Shown in pieces: positions 1 to 8,456 of a DNA stretch of 36,948 nucleotides. The position numbers and the translations under genes are program-made. The stretch comes from a virus. Positions within the stretch are counted from its first letter, which is position 1; each line of letters starts with the position of its first letter. The stretch spans positions 1 to 36,948 of the IMG/VR virus record IMGVR_UViG_3300021961_000273. The stretch is one strand, 5' to 3'. The notes below the pieces were generated by a model. The model saw only the letters and a list, made by a program, of their open reading frames with translations. It did not search any database and was not told the origin of the DNA.

Positions 1-1
1 T

Positions 2-1234
2 CGCGCTGAGATTGTTTCCTGCTTCACATACTATTGTGCTTGGGGTTACTTTGCTGGTGAAGGTGCTAGAGTTCGTTCGGTTGGTGGTAACAATTCCTAC
101 GGTGATTACGGTGTAATCGCTTCTGGATTCTCCACTGTTGAGACTCCAAGATCCGCAGCTGTATACGGCGGAAGATTTGAAACCATCGCTGGTACTGTTA
201 TCAACGGTCCTCTTGCTGTTGGACTTGCTATGACTGGTGCAACCTCCGGTGCAGAGGCTACACTTCTGAATGACCAGACTGCTGGTGATTATATCATCTT
301 CAAGTATGATCCTGGATACGGTGATCCTGCTCTTGGACTTGGTAGCACAACCTTTGTTCCTGGCGAGACAGTTAACATCGCTGGTGGTAGATCGGTTGGT
401 ATTGCTTCTGTTGCTGGATCTGTCGGTGGTCAGAAGGGTGTTCTGATTGAAGTTACTGGACTTTCGACTTCTCCTAGAGTTGGTGATAACGTAGCGTTCA
501 CAACATCTATTGTACAATCTGGAGTTAGCACTGACAACAACTACTACATTGTTGCGGCCGTTACTGGATTTACAACTGCCACTGGTCGTGCTACACTGAG
601 TATTGCTCCTGAGAAAACTCTCAGAACTCTTGATGATGAAACGAATACTTCTCTCATTCAAATGAGAACGAACTTCTCGCAGATGCGTCTGACGGGTCAC
701 GACTTCCTGAGCGTTGGTACTGGTAACTCTGTAACAACTAACTATCCTAACGTTGATGAGGATACAGTTCAGCAGGGTAACGAGACTAACGAAAGACTTG
801 GTGGTAAGGTGTTCTTCGTTTCTACTGACCAAGGTGGTAACTTCCGAGTTGGTAACTTCTTCTCGGTTGACCAGTTGACTGGTAGAGCAACACTGGACGC
901 TTCCGCGTTCAACCTGTCTGGTCTGACAGAACTGAGACTGGGTGCTATCGGTGGTCAGATTGGTGAATCGATTAACGAATTCTCCTCCGACGGAACTCTG
1001 TCTGGTAACTCCAACCAGTCCGTACCTACCGAGCAAGCGGTTAAGACTTACGTTGATACCCTGTCTGCAGGACTCAACTCCACCCTGGTTGCTAGAGCTG
1101 GAAGCACCATGACTGGATCGCTAACACTCTATGCTGATCCTGGCCCTGGATATGCTGCTAGCATGTATGCTGCAACACGTCACTACGTTGACGATCAAGT
1201 TGGACCTTCTCAATATTTCTCTGGATCTATCTGA
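2..1234 (+). CDS. Virion structural / tail-fibre-like protein (5' end missing)
   Basis: The reading frame is open from the left edge, so the N-terminus lies outside the window; the ATG at 230 is internal. About 410 residues are visible, low in Cys and rich in Gly, Thr, Ser and Val, with the beta-rich composition of phage fibre proteins. Near the C-terminus is a segment reading roughly LSGLTELRLG followed by PTEQAVKTYVD and then GSTMTGSLTLYADP, a pattern I associate with cyanophage virion structural and fibre proteins. The role is inferred from composition and from the downstream adhesin and chaperone genes. It is followed by a GC-rich hairpin and a late promoter, so it closes a late transcription unit. 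Exact function is not recognised. Confidence 0.75.
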   Translation, partial: RAEIVSCFTYYCAWGYFAGEGARVRSVGGNNSYGDYGVIASGFSTVETPRSAAVYGGRFETIAGTVINGPLAVGLAMTGATSGAEATLLNDQTAGDYIIFKYDPGYGDPALGLGSTTFVPGETVNIAGGRSVGIASVAGSVGGQKGVLIEVTGLSTSPRVGDNVAFTTSIVQSGVSTDNNYYIVAAVTGFTTATGRATLSIAPEKTLRTLDDETNTSLIQMRTNFSQMRLTGHDFLSVGTGNSVTTNYPNVDEDTVQQGNETNERLGGKVFFVSTDQGGNFRVGNFFSVDQLTGRATLDASAFNLSGLTELRLGAIGGQIGESINEFSSDGTLSGNSNQSVPTEQAVKTYVDTLSAGLNSTLVARAGSTMTGSLTLYADPGPGYAASMYAATRHYVDDQVGPSQYFSGSI

Positions 1235-1256
1235 TTCTGGGATTGCTACTTCATGC

Positions 1257-1272
1257 CCCCCCTTATGGGGGG
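1257..1272 (+). terminator. GC hairpin, possible weak terminator
   Basis: Six C (1257-1262), the loop TTAT and six G (1267-1272) form a perfect 6-bp stem 22 bases after the stop of the fibre-like gene. The following TATTCTTAT is only moderately T-rich, so termination may be partial. A late promoter starts 6 bases further on, a common end/start junction in phages. Confidence 0.55.
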
Positions 1273-1278
1273 TATTCT

Positions 1279-1286
1279 TATAAATA
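1279..1286 (+). promoter_or_regulatory. Late promoter TATAAATA
   Basis: An exact match to the T4 late promoter -10 element TATAAATA, about 35 bases before the ATG at 1322 and just after a hairpin. T4-like cyanophages use the related NATAAATA/CTAAATA. It would drive the small structural gene and the adhesin/chaperone cassettes. Confidence 0.75.
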
Positions 1287-1321
1287 ACATTAACTGCACA
1301 AACGCAAGGAAAGATTAGAAA

Positions 1322-1657
1322 ATGGCTGGTGCTAACTATAATAAGTTGAATATCACATCAGCGACGGACCAAACTCTGGTTCCCGCGATGGCGTCGAATA
1401 CTTATTCTGTTGTTACCGTTTCGATGGTAAATAAGTCTTCTACTCAGTGCAAAGTAAGAGTTGCTCTTACTAATACCGCTGGATCGCCTGGAGCTGGTGA
1501 GTATCTTGAATATGATGCCATTCTAAACACTGGTGGTGTTCTTGAAAGAACTGGTATCGTCGTCGCTTCTGGTAAATCGATTACTGTTTCAGCAACGGCT
1601 GTGACAGGATCTCTTAGTGTTGCTGCTGTAGCATACGGAATCGAGGGGGTATCGTAA
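1322..1657 (+). CDS. Small virion structural protein (hypothetical)
   Basis: 111 residues preceded by an AAGGAAAG ribosome site and a late promoter. The protein is rich in Val, Ala, Ser and Thr, alternates like a beta-sandwich, and has one Cys. No catalytic motif or membrane segment is visible. Being first in a late operon that continues into three adhesin/chaperone pairs, it is probably a fibre or baseplate decoration protein. This is an inference from position, late promoter and composition; I do not recognise a named family. Confidence 0.75.
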   Translation: MAGANYNKLNITSATDQTLVPAMASNTYSVVTVSMVNKSSTQCKVRVALTNTAGSPGAGEYLEYDAILNTGGVLERTGIVVASGKSITVSATAVTGSLSVAAVAYGIEGVS

Positions 1658-1658
1658 T

Positions 1659-2453
1659 ATGGCACCTATTCAGTACATCGTTGACGCTAATTGTTGCGAA
1701 CCATATGGCATCAGATGCTGCTGGGTCGTTCCTGATGGTGTAAGACACGTCACCTTTGAAGTATGGGGTGGCGGCGGAGGCGGCGGCTCAGGTGGAAACC
1801 AATGCAACTGCTGTCAAACTGGTGAACCTGGACTCGGCGGCGCTTATGCTAGAAAGTCTGTTAACGTAACTCCTGGAGATTACTACTGGGTCTGTGCAGG
1901 AAACGGTGGTATGGCTCATGATCATCCTCAAAGTGGTGTTCCTGTTTCTAACTGCTGTAATGGAATTTCTGGTGGAGCAAGTTATGTAATCGGTGTCGGA
2001 CTCACCAACTTCTGTTCAGAAGGCGGAAGAGGAGGCCGAAGTGATCTTGGCGTTCAGTGCTATTACTGGTGTGGATGTAACGGATATAGTTCTGCTACTC
2101 CTGGAATCAGTGCCACTGCATATGGGTATGATTATCACGCCCATTCTAATGGATATAGTATGAGTTATACCCAAGAAGAATCTCCCTATCACCATCAAAA
2201 ACGCGCTGGTAATGGCGCTGGCCCTTACGGTGGTGGTGGTGGATGGAACTATTCGGGTGGTGCTTATTGTGCATTTACCACTTATCCTGGTGGAGAAAAC
2301 TGGAGAGCAGCTGCTACTCTGACAGAAACTTTATGGCATGGTAGAATTCCTGGTGGTGGTGGAGCTCCCTATCACAATAGTCACACTTGTATGTGTTACA
2401 ATGGTGCGAAATCAGGAAAAGGTGCTCCTGGCGCAGTTAAAATTACATACTGA
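1659..2453 (+). CDS. Gly/Cys-rich adhesin-like tail fibre protein 1
   Basis: 264 residues with the layout of the phage glycine-rich domain: a W-V-V-P-D-G-V entry strand (about 22-28), FEVWGGGGGGG (about 33-43), several Gly-rich loops and the closing motif GAPGAVKITY at the C-terminus. It has 17 Cys (about 6%), including CC pairs at both ends, plus many Tyr and His. Proteins of this type form distal fibre tips that contact the host; the Cys content is unusual and may mean metal binding or disulphides. The ATG follows the previous stop by one base. The next gene resembles a fibre-assembly chaperone, and this pair is repeated twice downstream. Confidence 0.75.
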   Translation: MAPIQYIVDANCCEPYGIRCCWVVPDGVRHVTFEVWGGGGGGGSGGNQCNCCQTGEPGLGGAYARKSVNVTPGDYYWVCAGNGGMAHDHPQSGVPVSNCCNGISGGASYVIGVGLTNFCSEGGRGGRSDLGVQCYYWCGCNGYSSATPGISATAYGYDYHAHSNGYSMSYTQEESPYHHQKRAGNGAGPYGGGGGWNYSGGAYCAFTTYPGGENWRAAATLTETLWHGRIPGGGGAPYHNSHTCMCYNGAKSGKGAPGAVKITY

Positions 2454-2461
2454 TACGAACA

Positions 2462-3043
2462 ATGGCAGACTATAAAGTAGCGGTAAATTCGACAACTGGT
2501 AAACTGGGACCTTATCCTGTACTTCCTCAGGATGATCCTGCTCCAGCACCAGTTGGATATCAGTATGTGAATCTTGTAGAAGGTACACCAGCACATGACA
2601 TTCTTGCTCAGGTTGAAGGAGCAGAACATCCTAACATTGATATTAATAGTTCTTCTTACATCTTTGCAGAAGGTATTTGGGACTATACTGAAAACAAGTG
2701 TCCAATTACTTGGAACCAAGTAATTACATGTAGAAATTCTTTATTATCTCAGAGCGACAAATTTTATGTTGCAGCCAAGTACCATGGCGTTGCTTATGCT
2801 GAGAAAATGTGGAAAGATTACAGAGCTCATCTGAGAGTCTTGTTTCAAAATGTTGATTTTCAGAATGACGATCCTTGCGATTTCCAATTTCCAGAGGGTC
2901 CTACTGAAATTGAAGCAATGTCGGAATACATTCAGTCTGGTGAAGCTACAATGAAAGTTATTGCTGATTCTAAGGTGAGAAGAGGTGATGTCTGGTACAC
3001 CGAAATGTATCAGCGTCTTGGCATTAGCACAACAGGAGTATAG
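2462..3043 (+). CDS. Tail-fibre assembly chaperone-like protein 1
   Basis: 193 residues. Residues about 90-145 contain RNSLLSQSDK, then about 17 residues on WKDYRAHLRVL, then FPEGPTEIEA. This order (R-x-x-L-L-x-x-SD, W-x-x-YR-x-x-LR, FP-x-x-P) is that of phage tail-assembly chaperones (Phage_tail_APC-type), which assist folding or trimerisation of the fibre encoded just upstream and are usually absent from the virion. The N-terminal half, a proline-rich beta-looking segment, would recognise its own fibre. It starts 8 bases after adhesin gene 1. The family is recognised by pattern only. Confidence 0.65.
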   Translation: MADYKVAVNSTTGKLGPYPVLPQDDPAPAPVGYQYVNLVEGTPAHDILAQVEGAEHPNIDINSSSYIFAEGIWDYTENKCPITWNQVITCRNSLLSQSDKFYVAAKYHGVAYAEKMWKDYRAHLRVLFQNVDFQNDDPCDFQFPEGPTEIEAMSEYIQSGEATMKVIADSKVRRGDVWYTEMYQRLGISTTGV

Positions 3044-3049
3044 TAAACA

Positions 3050-3889
3050 ATGGGAAGACATTCAACAAAAGGATACGATTGTAACCTAGCATGTTCAGGA
3101 ATTTTCTGGCATACTCCTGAAGATGGTGACAGAGTTACTACTGTAGGTCTTGGACACGTTTCCAGATGCTGTCTATGGACAGTTCCTCAAGGTGTATATT
3201 GTACAACCTTCGAGGTATGGGGTGGCGGTGGCCAAGGAAATGGTAAGTGCTGCTGCTCTTGCTATCCTGGTCCTGGTGGAACAGGTGGTGGATATGCCTC
3301 TAGAACTATCGCTGTTCAACCTGGCTGGCAATACACTCTCTGTGCTGGCGGTGGCGGTTGGGATGCTTGCTGGAATTCCAACTTCATTGGTTCATGTCAG
3401 TGTAGAGGTTGTCAGTCTTTCGTAATGGGTTGCGGTCTTGGATATGGCGGTGCTGCTTGTAACGACTGCGGACAAATCGGAAGACTTCAAGCAGATGGTG
3501 GATTAGGTGGCGGTTGGTGTAACGACTGCTTCGAATGGGGTGCTTGTACAGGTGGTCACCACAAATCCGCTTACAAGTGTGGTTGTGCTCACGGTGGCGA
3601 CATTAACCTTCAAGGTGGTAGAGGAGCCTTATTAGCTTGCTTCAATGACTGCTACTGGTTTGTATCTGGTGGTGCTGGTGGATTTGCTGGACCCGATGTT
3701 ATGGGTCACCGTCAGTGCTGTTGCTATCAGTGTGGTCCCGGCCGTTGTGCTGGTGCAGGTGCTTGCGGATGCTGTGGATCGTTCCCTGGAGGCGGCGGCG
3801 CAATTGGTCCTATGTCGGGATCAAGCCACTGCGACGGTTGCTCTTGCTCTGGTAAGGGTGGCAACGGTCTGATCAAAATTACATATTGA
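3050..3889 (+). CDS. Gly/Cys-rich adhesin-like tail fibre protein 2
   Basis: 279 residues with the same plan as the other two adhesins: C-C-L-W-T-V-P-Q-G-V, then FEVWGGGGQGNG, a CCCSC cluster, Gly loops, and the C-terminal GKGGNGLIKITY. By my count it has 35 cysteines (about one residue in eight), often as CxC, CC or CCC, e.g. HRQCCCYQCG near residue 225. No signal peptide is present, so it folds in the cytoplasm. Position and homology suggest a receptor-contacting fibre tip; the Cys could hold metal or form disulphides after lysis. ATG is 6 bases after the preceding stop. Confidence 0.75.
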   Translation: MGRHSTKGYDCNLACSGIFWHTPEDGDRVTTVGLGHVSRCCLWTVPQGVYCTTFEVWGGGGQGNGKCCCSCYPGPGGTGGGYASRTIAVQPGWQYTLCAGGGGWDACWNSNFIGSCQCRGCQSFVMGCGLGYGGAACNDCGQIGRLQADGGLGGGWCNDCFEWGACTGGHHKSAYKCGCAHGGDINLQGGRGALLACFNDCYWFVSGGAGGFAGPDVMGHRQCCCYQCGPGRCAGAGACGCCGSFPGGGGAIGPMSGSSHCDGCSCSGKGGNGLIKITY

Positions 3890-3910
3890 TAGGGGGAAAA
3901 CTTTAAAGAA

Positions 3911-4510
3911 ATGGCTACCACTAAATATTGGTCAATTGTATATCATCAGAATCATCTAGATGCTGGGCATTTTTATCGTTTTGTTGGAAACGTAAGTACG
4001 ACAACTGAAAAAAATGCAATTGCAATTGATGAAAGAGAATCTGTTTGGGTAGAAGTTACTGGTGATCTTAAGACTGCTTTAACAGATCCTGCAGATACCA
4101 GAATCGTTGATGACAGACTTACCAGATATAATTTTACTACTGGACTGTGGGCTTCTCAGTATGTTAATCCAGAAGTAACCAAAGAACAACCTTCCCCCGA
4201 TCACATCTCTTATGAGGATGAGATTGAAATGAGAGACAGACTCATCAAGGCTGCTGAAATGCGTAAATTGATGAGAGATTGTTCTGCTGGTTTCTCTGTT
4301 GTTCTTGATAATTATATTACTGAACTAAATAATCTTGGAATTGCTACTGGTAGAGATGTGGTTTTCCCACCTCAACCTTGGGCATCCTCAGTCAAAAGTA
4401 ACGTTGAGACTGGATTTGAGGATATTGAAAACAAGAAGAGGGGTCAGAGTTTAGTGAATGATCCCAATGTAACACCAAGATTCAGCGCCGAGGGATACGT
4501 CAATGGCTAG
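3911..4510 (+). CDS. Tail-fibre assembly chaperone-like protein 2 (divergent)
   Basis: 199 residues, placed between adhesins 2 and 3 exactly as the other chaperone-like genes follow their adhesins. Residues about 125-175 read MRDRLIKAAEM, then VLDNYITELNNLG, then VVFPPQPW, loosely matching the R-x-x-L, Y-x-x-x-L and FP-x-x-P skeleton of tail-assembly chaperones. The match is weaker than in the other two. A long acidic/basic tail follows, and the last 8 bases overlap the start of adhesin 3. Function is inferred mainly from cassette position. Confidence 0.5.
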   Translation: MATTKYWSIVYHQNHLDAGHFYRFVGNVSTTTEKNAIAIDERESVWVEVTGDLKTALTDPADTRIVDDRLTRYNFTTGLWASQYVNPEVTKEQPSPDHISYEDEIEMRDRLIKAAEMRKLMRDCSAGFSVVLDNYITELNNLGIATGRDVVFPPQPWASSVKSNVETGFEDIENKKRGQSLVNDPNVTPRFSAEGYVNG

Positions 4511-5267
4511 AAATTTATATTCTGCGTCTACTTATAAAGATGGTTGCGGGGTATGCGTTGATGATAACGATAAGACAGGATGTCAAATTCGTTGTGTCCG
4601 CATGGTGGACTTTTGCAACGGCGGAGCTTATACCTGGGTTGTTCCTACTGGTGTAACTAGAATGACCATCGAAGCCTGGGGTGGCGGCGGTGGTGGAGCA
4701 GGTGTTTGCTGCTGCGACTGTTATCACTTGTCTCACGGTGGATCTGGTGGCGGATACAGTGCTGTTACTATTGCTACTACTGCTGGATGTAATTACGCCG
4801 TTTGTGTAGGACGCGGTGGTAACGAAGACGTAACTGGTAAGTTAGGTCGTCACTGGTGCTGCTTTGGCAAAGATGGTGAAACATCTTATGTTACTGGATA
4901 TAATCTTTCTGGTTTCTGTGCAACAGGCGGCGGCGGAGCTGCTATGAATGGTGACGGATGTCACATGCACTGTGGATGTTATTCAAACGCACCCGGTTGT
5001 GGATCTGGTGGTAACGCCTACGGTAACGGTGCTCCTGGTGGACAAGCGATGTATTCCACTGCTGAACCAAGATCTCTTGGTTATGCTGGTGGAGGTGCTT
5101 TCACAGCAGGAACAAAGATGTTCTCTCATGAGCATTGCTCTCAGTGTCGCCCTGGTGATGCTGGCGCTCTTCCTGGTGGCGGTGGAGATGGTCCCCGTAA
5201 CTACAACTGCTGCTGCTATCAAGCTGGTAACGGTGGCACTGGTCTCGTTCGCATTAGATTTGAATAA
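4503..5267 (+). CDS. Gly/Cys-rich adhesin-like tail fibre protein 3
   Basis: 254 residues. It shares the entry TWVVPTGV (about 40-47), IEAWGGGGGGAGV, a CCCDCY cluster like that of adhesin 2 (CCCSCY), a late NYNCCCYQAG motif, and closing GNGGTGLVRIRFE. It has 23 Cys (about 9%). The conserved positions of the CCC-x-CY and CCCYQ motifs across paralogues argue for a structural role of the Cys rather than random composition. Its start overlaps the end of the previous gene by 8 bases. It is most likely an alternative or additional host-contact tip. Confidence 0.75.
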   Translation: MARNLYSASTYKDGCGVCVDDNDKTGCQIRCVRMVDFCNGGAYTWVVPTGVTRMTIEAWGGGGGGAGVCCCDCYHLSHGGSGGGYSAVTIATTAGCNYAVCVGRGGNEDVTGKLGRHWCCFGKDGETSYVTGYNLSGFCATGGGGAAMNGDGCHMHCGCYSNAPGCGSGGNAYGNGAPGGQAMYSTAEPRSLGYAGGGAFTAGTKMFSHEHCSQCRPGDAGALPGGGGDGPRNYNCCCYQAGNGGTGLVRIRFE

Positions 5268-5276
5268 AGGAGAACA

Positions 5277-5786
5277 ATGGCAAAGTTTGGTTTAATGCTG
5301 CAGGAAGCAAACGGTTATTGTTTTAATTCCTGGGCTTACAAAGAAAACGAAGAACCCCCTGCAGAGGCAGTACCTGAGGGAGTAAGATTTGTTTGGATCA
5401 CTGATGAACATCCTCAGTGGGAACAAGCTTACAGAATCATTGTCGATGATGACACTGAGGGAGAATCTCCTTGGGCTGAATATGTTCCCCCCTCTACTAC
5501 TAATGGTCCTAAGTATGATTTTGCTACGGGAACTTTTACCTTTCCGAAGTTTGAAAGACCAAGCCTTCTTGATCAGTGTCGCGCAATGCGTGATGAGCAA
5601 TTAGATGCTAGTGATTACTTCATGCTCCTCGATGATGTGCCTGAGGATATGATGAATCAGGTTATTGCCTGGAGAGAAGAACTGAGAGAGATGCCTAACA
5701 AGGTAATCAGCGGTGAGTGGACTCACCCAAGAGATCTTGTTTACTCTCCCGTGCCTGTTTTCTTACACGATCACGATCGCGCTTAA
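5277..5786 (+). CDS. Tail-fibre assembly chaperone-like protein 3
   Basis: 169 residues preceded by an AAAGGAGAA ribosome site. The clearest chaperone pattern of the three: RAMRDEQLDASDYFMLLDD, then WREELREMPNK, matching the Phage_tail_APC arrangement R-x-x-RD-x-x-L-x-x-SD...W-x-x-LR-x-xP. The N-terminal half contains YDFATGTFTFP, a small beta unit. It ends directly against the stop codon of the minus-strand gene at 5787, with no intervening terminator. It is inferred to assist folding of adhesin 3. Confidence 0.7.
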   Translation: MAKFGLMLQEANGYCFNSWAYKENEEPPAEAVPEGVRFVWITDEHPQWEQAYRIIVDDDTEGESPWAEYVPPSTTNGPKYDFATGTFTFPKFERPSLLDQCRAMRDEQLDASDYFMLLDDVPEDMMNQVIAWREELREMPNKVISGEWTHPRDLVYSPVPVFLHDHDRA

Positions 5787-7547
5787 TCAAAGAGCACCAA
5801 AGAAGAATGCAACAGCCGCACTCTCTGCAGCCTCGTTTTTAACGTACTGCACAGAGGCGGCTCTTTGAGTATCTGCGACTCCTGCACGAATGTCTGGTGT
5901 ATCGGCAGTTAATCTGACTGCCTGATTGAATGTAGCAACACCAGTTACCGATAGACCGTCATCGAGAGTTGCAATTTTGGTTGCATGGACTGGTCCGGTA
6001 AGATCAGCAGCATAGTTTTGTGTTGCTAATCTTGCAGTATAGTTTTGTCCGTAGAATGTAGAGATACCATTTGTGGATAGTCTCTCAGCATGAATCAATC
6101 CACTCTGTAAGGTAACACCAGTGCCAACAAAGATAGTGGATACTGTGCTAACACCGGAGAGGTTCAGAGATTGCGCTGTAAGACTTGTCTGATCAAGTCT
6201 AGCACTTCCTATGTCCAAACGTGTGGAACGGAGGGTTGTAGTCGATCCTACGCTTACTACAGCATTATCTCCATCTACGGTGACACTTTGATTGCCAAAG
6301 GTTGCAATCCCAGTGACTCTCATATTACCAAGAACAATCAATGCGGTGTTAACACCGACAAGATTGCCAATATGTTCAATATCTACTGTGATGTCATTGG
6401 TTCCCTCATATGTCGCTTGTCTTGGGAGAAATAGCGAGGTTCCAATAGAGAATCCAGAACCACCATCAAGAATACTTACAACGGCAGATCCATTAGCGGA
6501 AACATCAACAGAAAATAATGCACCAGTGCCAGCAGCACCAGCTAGAGGATGTCCTATGCATGTATAGATGCCAGCACTTCTTCCAGATTGTTCATTAACA
6601 CCACCGAGATTCGTGATTCCAGTGATGACACCTACAGTCTGAACAACTGTAGCAATGCCAAGTGCTCCACCAATTTGTAAGTTAGATACTGTAGAGACAC
6701 CAGTTGTTGTTGAGATATTACCAGCAACATTGCCAAAGACATTACCAAAGAATCCAAAACCATCAGACCCAATACCAAGAGCCGAGATGTTTGTGTTAAG
6801 ATAGAGGGAGTCATCACCAACACCAGCGAAGTTTTGGTCTGCTGGTACTGACAGTGACAGGAAGTTTACATCCTGAATTGACGACTTAACACAAAGAGTC
6901 TGACCAGAACGAAGGAAAATATCATCAAAAATTTCTGCTTCGTTTGATGCAATACCCTTAGCGTATGTGATATAATCGGAATCAAGGAGTTCTTCTACGG
7001 TTCCAGAAGAAATACCAATCGTGATGCGAGCATCCTTTGATTGGTTTGCGTTAGAAACGTAAAGAGTCGTCTTGGTTGGGTTACTTGCCGTTAAGATTGG
7101 CAGGTTTCTATTGATGTTCTGGGTTGTGATGCCAGTTTTAATTGCTTCGCCCTTACCAAAGAGTGTTGCAATAGCCTCTCTATATTCTACAGCACCAGTT
7201 GCCAGGAAACTTACGTCTGGTTTGGTGCAAGATACGAATACACTATCACCACTACGGACACCAACGTTGGAAATTCTTAATGACTCAAGAGCATCAATCC
7301 TGACACCAGTCAGAAGTTTATCAGATTCTCCAACAAGTAGTTCTGTTCTTACACCTACACCACCACTTCTTTCTACAAAGATTGTACCGACGCCAACCGT
7401 TACGTTTGCAGGATCGGAGCCCTGGTTCACGATATCGATGTTTACACCTGTAAGATTGCCATCTGATGTGTAGAGAATGGCGTTGGTGTTAACACCCAGA
7501 TTTCGTGTGGTCTTGAGCGAATTTAACTTTCCAATTCTCGATGCCAC
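5787..7547 (-). CDS. Large fibre-like virion structural protein on the opposite strand
   Basis: 586 residues from GTG at 7547; a longer form from GTG at 7571 is possible. I prefer 7547 because AGAGGA stands 6 bases before it, whereas the first GTG has no ribosome site and lies only about 10 bases from the late promoter at 7581-7588. The protein is low in charge and consists of repeated beta units such as GVSTVS, TGVATF, GNVFGNVAGNI and LDGGSGFSIG, like cyanophage fibre or structural proteins. The C-terminus has VQYVKNEAAESAAVAFF. It is a single-gene inverted late unit between the adhesin cassettes and the sugar genes. Confidence 0.75.
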   Translation of the reverse strand: MASRIGKLNSLKTTRNLGVNTNAILYTSDGNLTGVNIDIVNQGSDPANVTVGVGTIFVERSGGVGVRTELLVGESDKLLTGVRIDALESLRISNVGVRSGDSVFVSCTKPDVSFLATGAVEYREAIATLFGKGEAIKTGITTQNINRNLPILTASNPTKTTLYVSNANQSKDARITIGISSGTVEELLDSDYITYAKGIASNEAEIFDDIFLRSGQTLCVKSSIQDVNFLSLSVPADQNFAGVGDDSLYLNTNISALGIGSDGFGFFGNVFGNVAGNISTTTGVSTVSNLQIGGALGIATVVQTVGVITGITNLGGVNEQSGRSAGIYTCIGHPLAGAAGTGALFSVDVSANGSAVVSILDGGSGFSIGTSLFLPRQATYEGTNDITVDIEHIGNLVGVNTALIVLGNMRVTGIATFGNQSVTVDGDNAVVSVGSTTTLRSTRLDIGSARLDQTSLTAQSLNLSGVSTVSTIFVGTGVTLQSGLIHAERLSTNGISTFYGQNYTARLATQNYAADLTGPVHATKIATLDDGLSVTGVATFNQAVRLTADTPDIRAGVADTQRAASVQYVKNEAAESAAVAFFFGAL

Positions 7548-7580
7548 GCTGATTCCTCTGACAGAGCTCACAATTTTAGC

Positions 7581-7588
7581 TATTTATG
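7581..7588 (-). promoter_or_regulatory. Late promoter CATAAATA (minus strand)
   Basis: The minus strand reads CATAAATA, a NATAAATA late element, directly upstream of the large inverted structural gene. With a start site about 5 bases downstream, the leader would be very short for GTG 7571 but normal for GTG 7547, supporting the latter start. Confidence 0.65.
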
Positions 7589-7597
7589 TGGTAGAAT
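7589..7597 (+). promoter_or_regulatory. Possible extended -10 promoter for the sugar/carbamoyl operon
   Basis: TGG followed by TAGAAT makes an extended -10 element about 25 bases before the HldD-like ATG at 7623. No good -35 is visible. The surrounding ATGTGGTA-N-AATAT also occurs before the Mom-like gene at 15068-15079, which raises its value slightly. Confidence 0.3.
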
Positions 7598-7622
7598 ATA
7601 TACAGGGTGCTGCGGTAATGTT

Positions 7623-8456
7623 ATGATTATACTGACTGGGTATGAAGGTTTTATCGGATCTCATTTTTTAAGTTCTCTGAGAGCACAACATAAGGAAGTA
7701 GTGTGCGTTGAGAAACATGAGGTAACTACTTTTTTTCATAAATTTGATCTGTGGGATAAGGTGACTCAGATCATCCACATGGGTGCAAACTCTAGCACCG
7801 TGGGTAAAGATCTAAGAGACTACTACGTTTATAATATTGATTTTACTCTTCGTTTGTTTGAGAAGGCAATCGAATATCAAATCCCAGTCAAGTATGCATC
7901 ATCAGCCTCTGTGTATGGTCTGAATGGTCATGATTCATACAATCCTTTGAACTATTACGCTCTGAGTAAGTTGACCATTGACTACTATGTCATGGACAAC
8001 CTAGATAAATTTAAAGAAATTCAGGGATACCGATTCTTTAATGTGTATGGAACTGGTGAGGACAAGAAAATTCTTGACAATCAGTCCAGCCCTGTAAGTA
8101 AGTTTATCAAACAGATTGAAGAACGAGGATACATTGAACTGTTTGAAGGGTCTGATGAGTTTCTCAGAGACTTTATTTGGGTTGGTGATTGTGTTGACAT
8201 TGTTCTCTACGAGGATGTTCCTTCTGGCATCTACGATGTAGGTACATCTAAACCAGTATCTTTTCAGTACGTTGCCGAAAAGGTTGTAGAAAATTGTGGT
8301 GGAGAGATCAGATACATTCCATTCCCCGATCATTTGAAAGGAAAGTATCAGAACTTTACCTGTGCAAAAGAGGACTTCCCTGGTCACAACTACATTACCG
8401 TAGCCGAATATTTAAACCCTGAGGATGGACTTGTGCATACCTCAGAAGGGTGTTAG
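7623..8456 (+). CDS. NAD-dependent sugar epimerase/dehydratase, HldD-like
   Basis: 277 residues, extended short-chain dehydrogenase fold. The Rossmann motif is GYEGFIGS (6-13); the catalytic pair is Y112-x-x-x-K116 in NYYALSK; FFNVYGTGEDKK and the substrate-side FLRDFIWVGD follow. The GANSST, FFNVYG and RDFIWVGD blocks match ADP-L-glycero-D-manno-heptose-6-epimerase (HldD/RfaD), although it is somewhat shorter than bacterial HldD (about 310). It would act on nucleotide-activated heptose. The next gene resembles a heptosyltransferase, which supports a heptose or surface-sugar role. Substrate is inferred; related epimerases remain possible. Confidence 0.8.
   Translation: MIILTGYEGFIGSHFLSSLRAQHKEVVCVEKHEVTTFFHKFDLWDKVTQIIHMGANSSTVGKDLRDYYVYNIDFTLRLFEKAIEYQIPVKYASSASVYGLNGHDSYNPLNYYALSKLTIDYYVMDNLDKFKEIQGYRFFNVYGTGEDKKILDNQSSPVSKFIKQIEERGYIELFEGSDEFLRDFIWVGDCVDIVLYEDVPSGIYDVGTSKPVSFQYVAEKVVENCGGEIRYIPFPDHLKGKYQNFTCAKEDFPGHNYITVAEYLNPEDGLVHTSEGC

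Noticed and set aside
1659-5267. Gly-codon repeats as a possible CRISPR or tandem repeat array
   Set aside because: Repetition is at the protein level (GG-rich loops) without regular spacing or identical DNA units.
5784-5789. Possible bidirectional terminator at the convergent stops
   Set aside because: The stop codons abut and no hairpin with a T-run is visible nearby.
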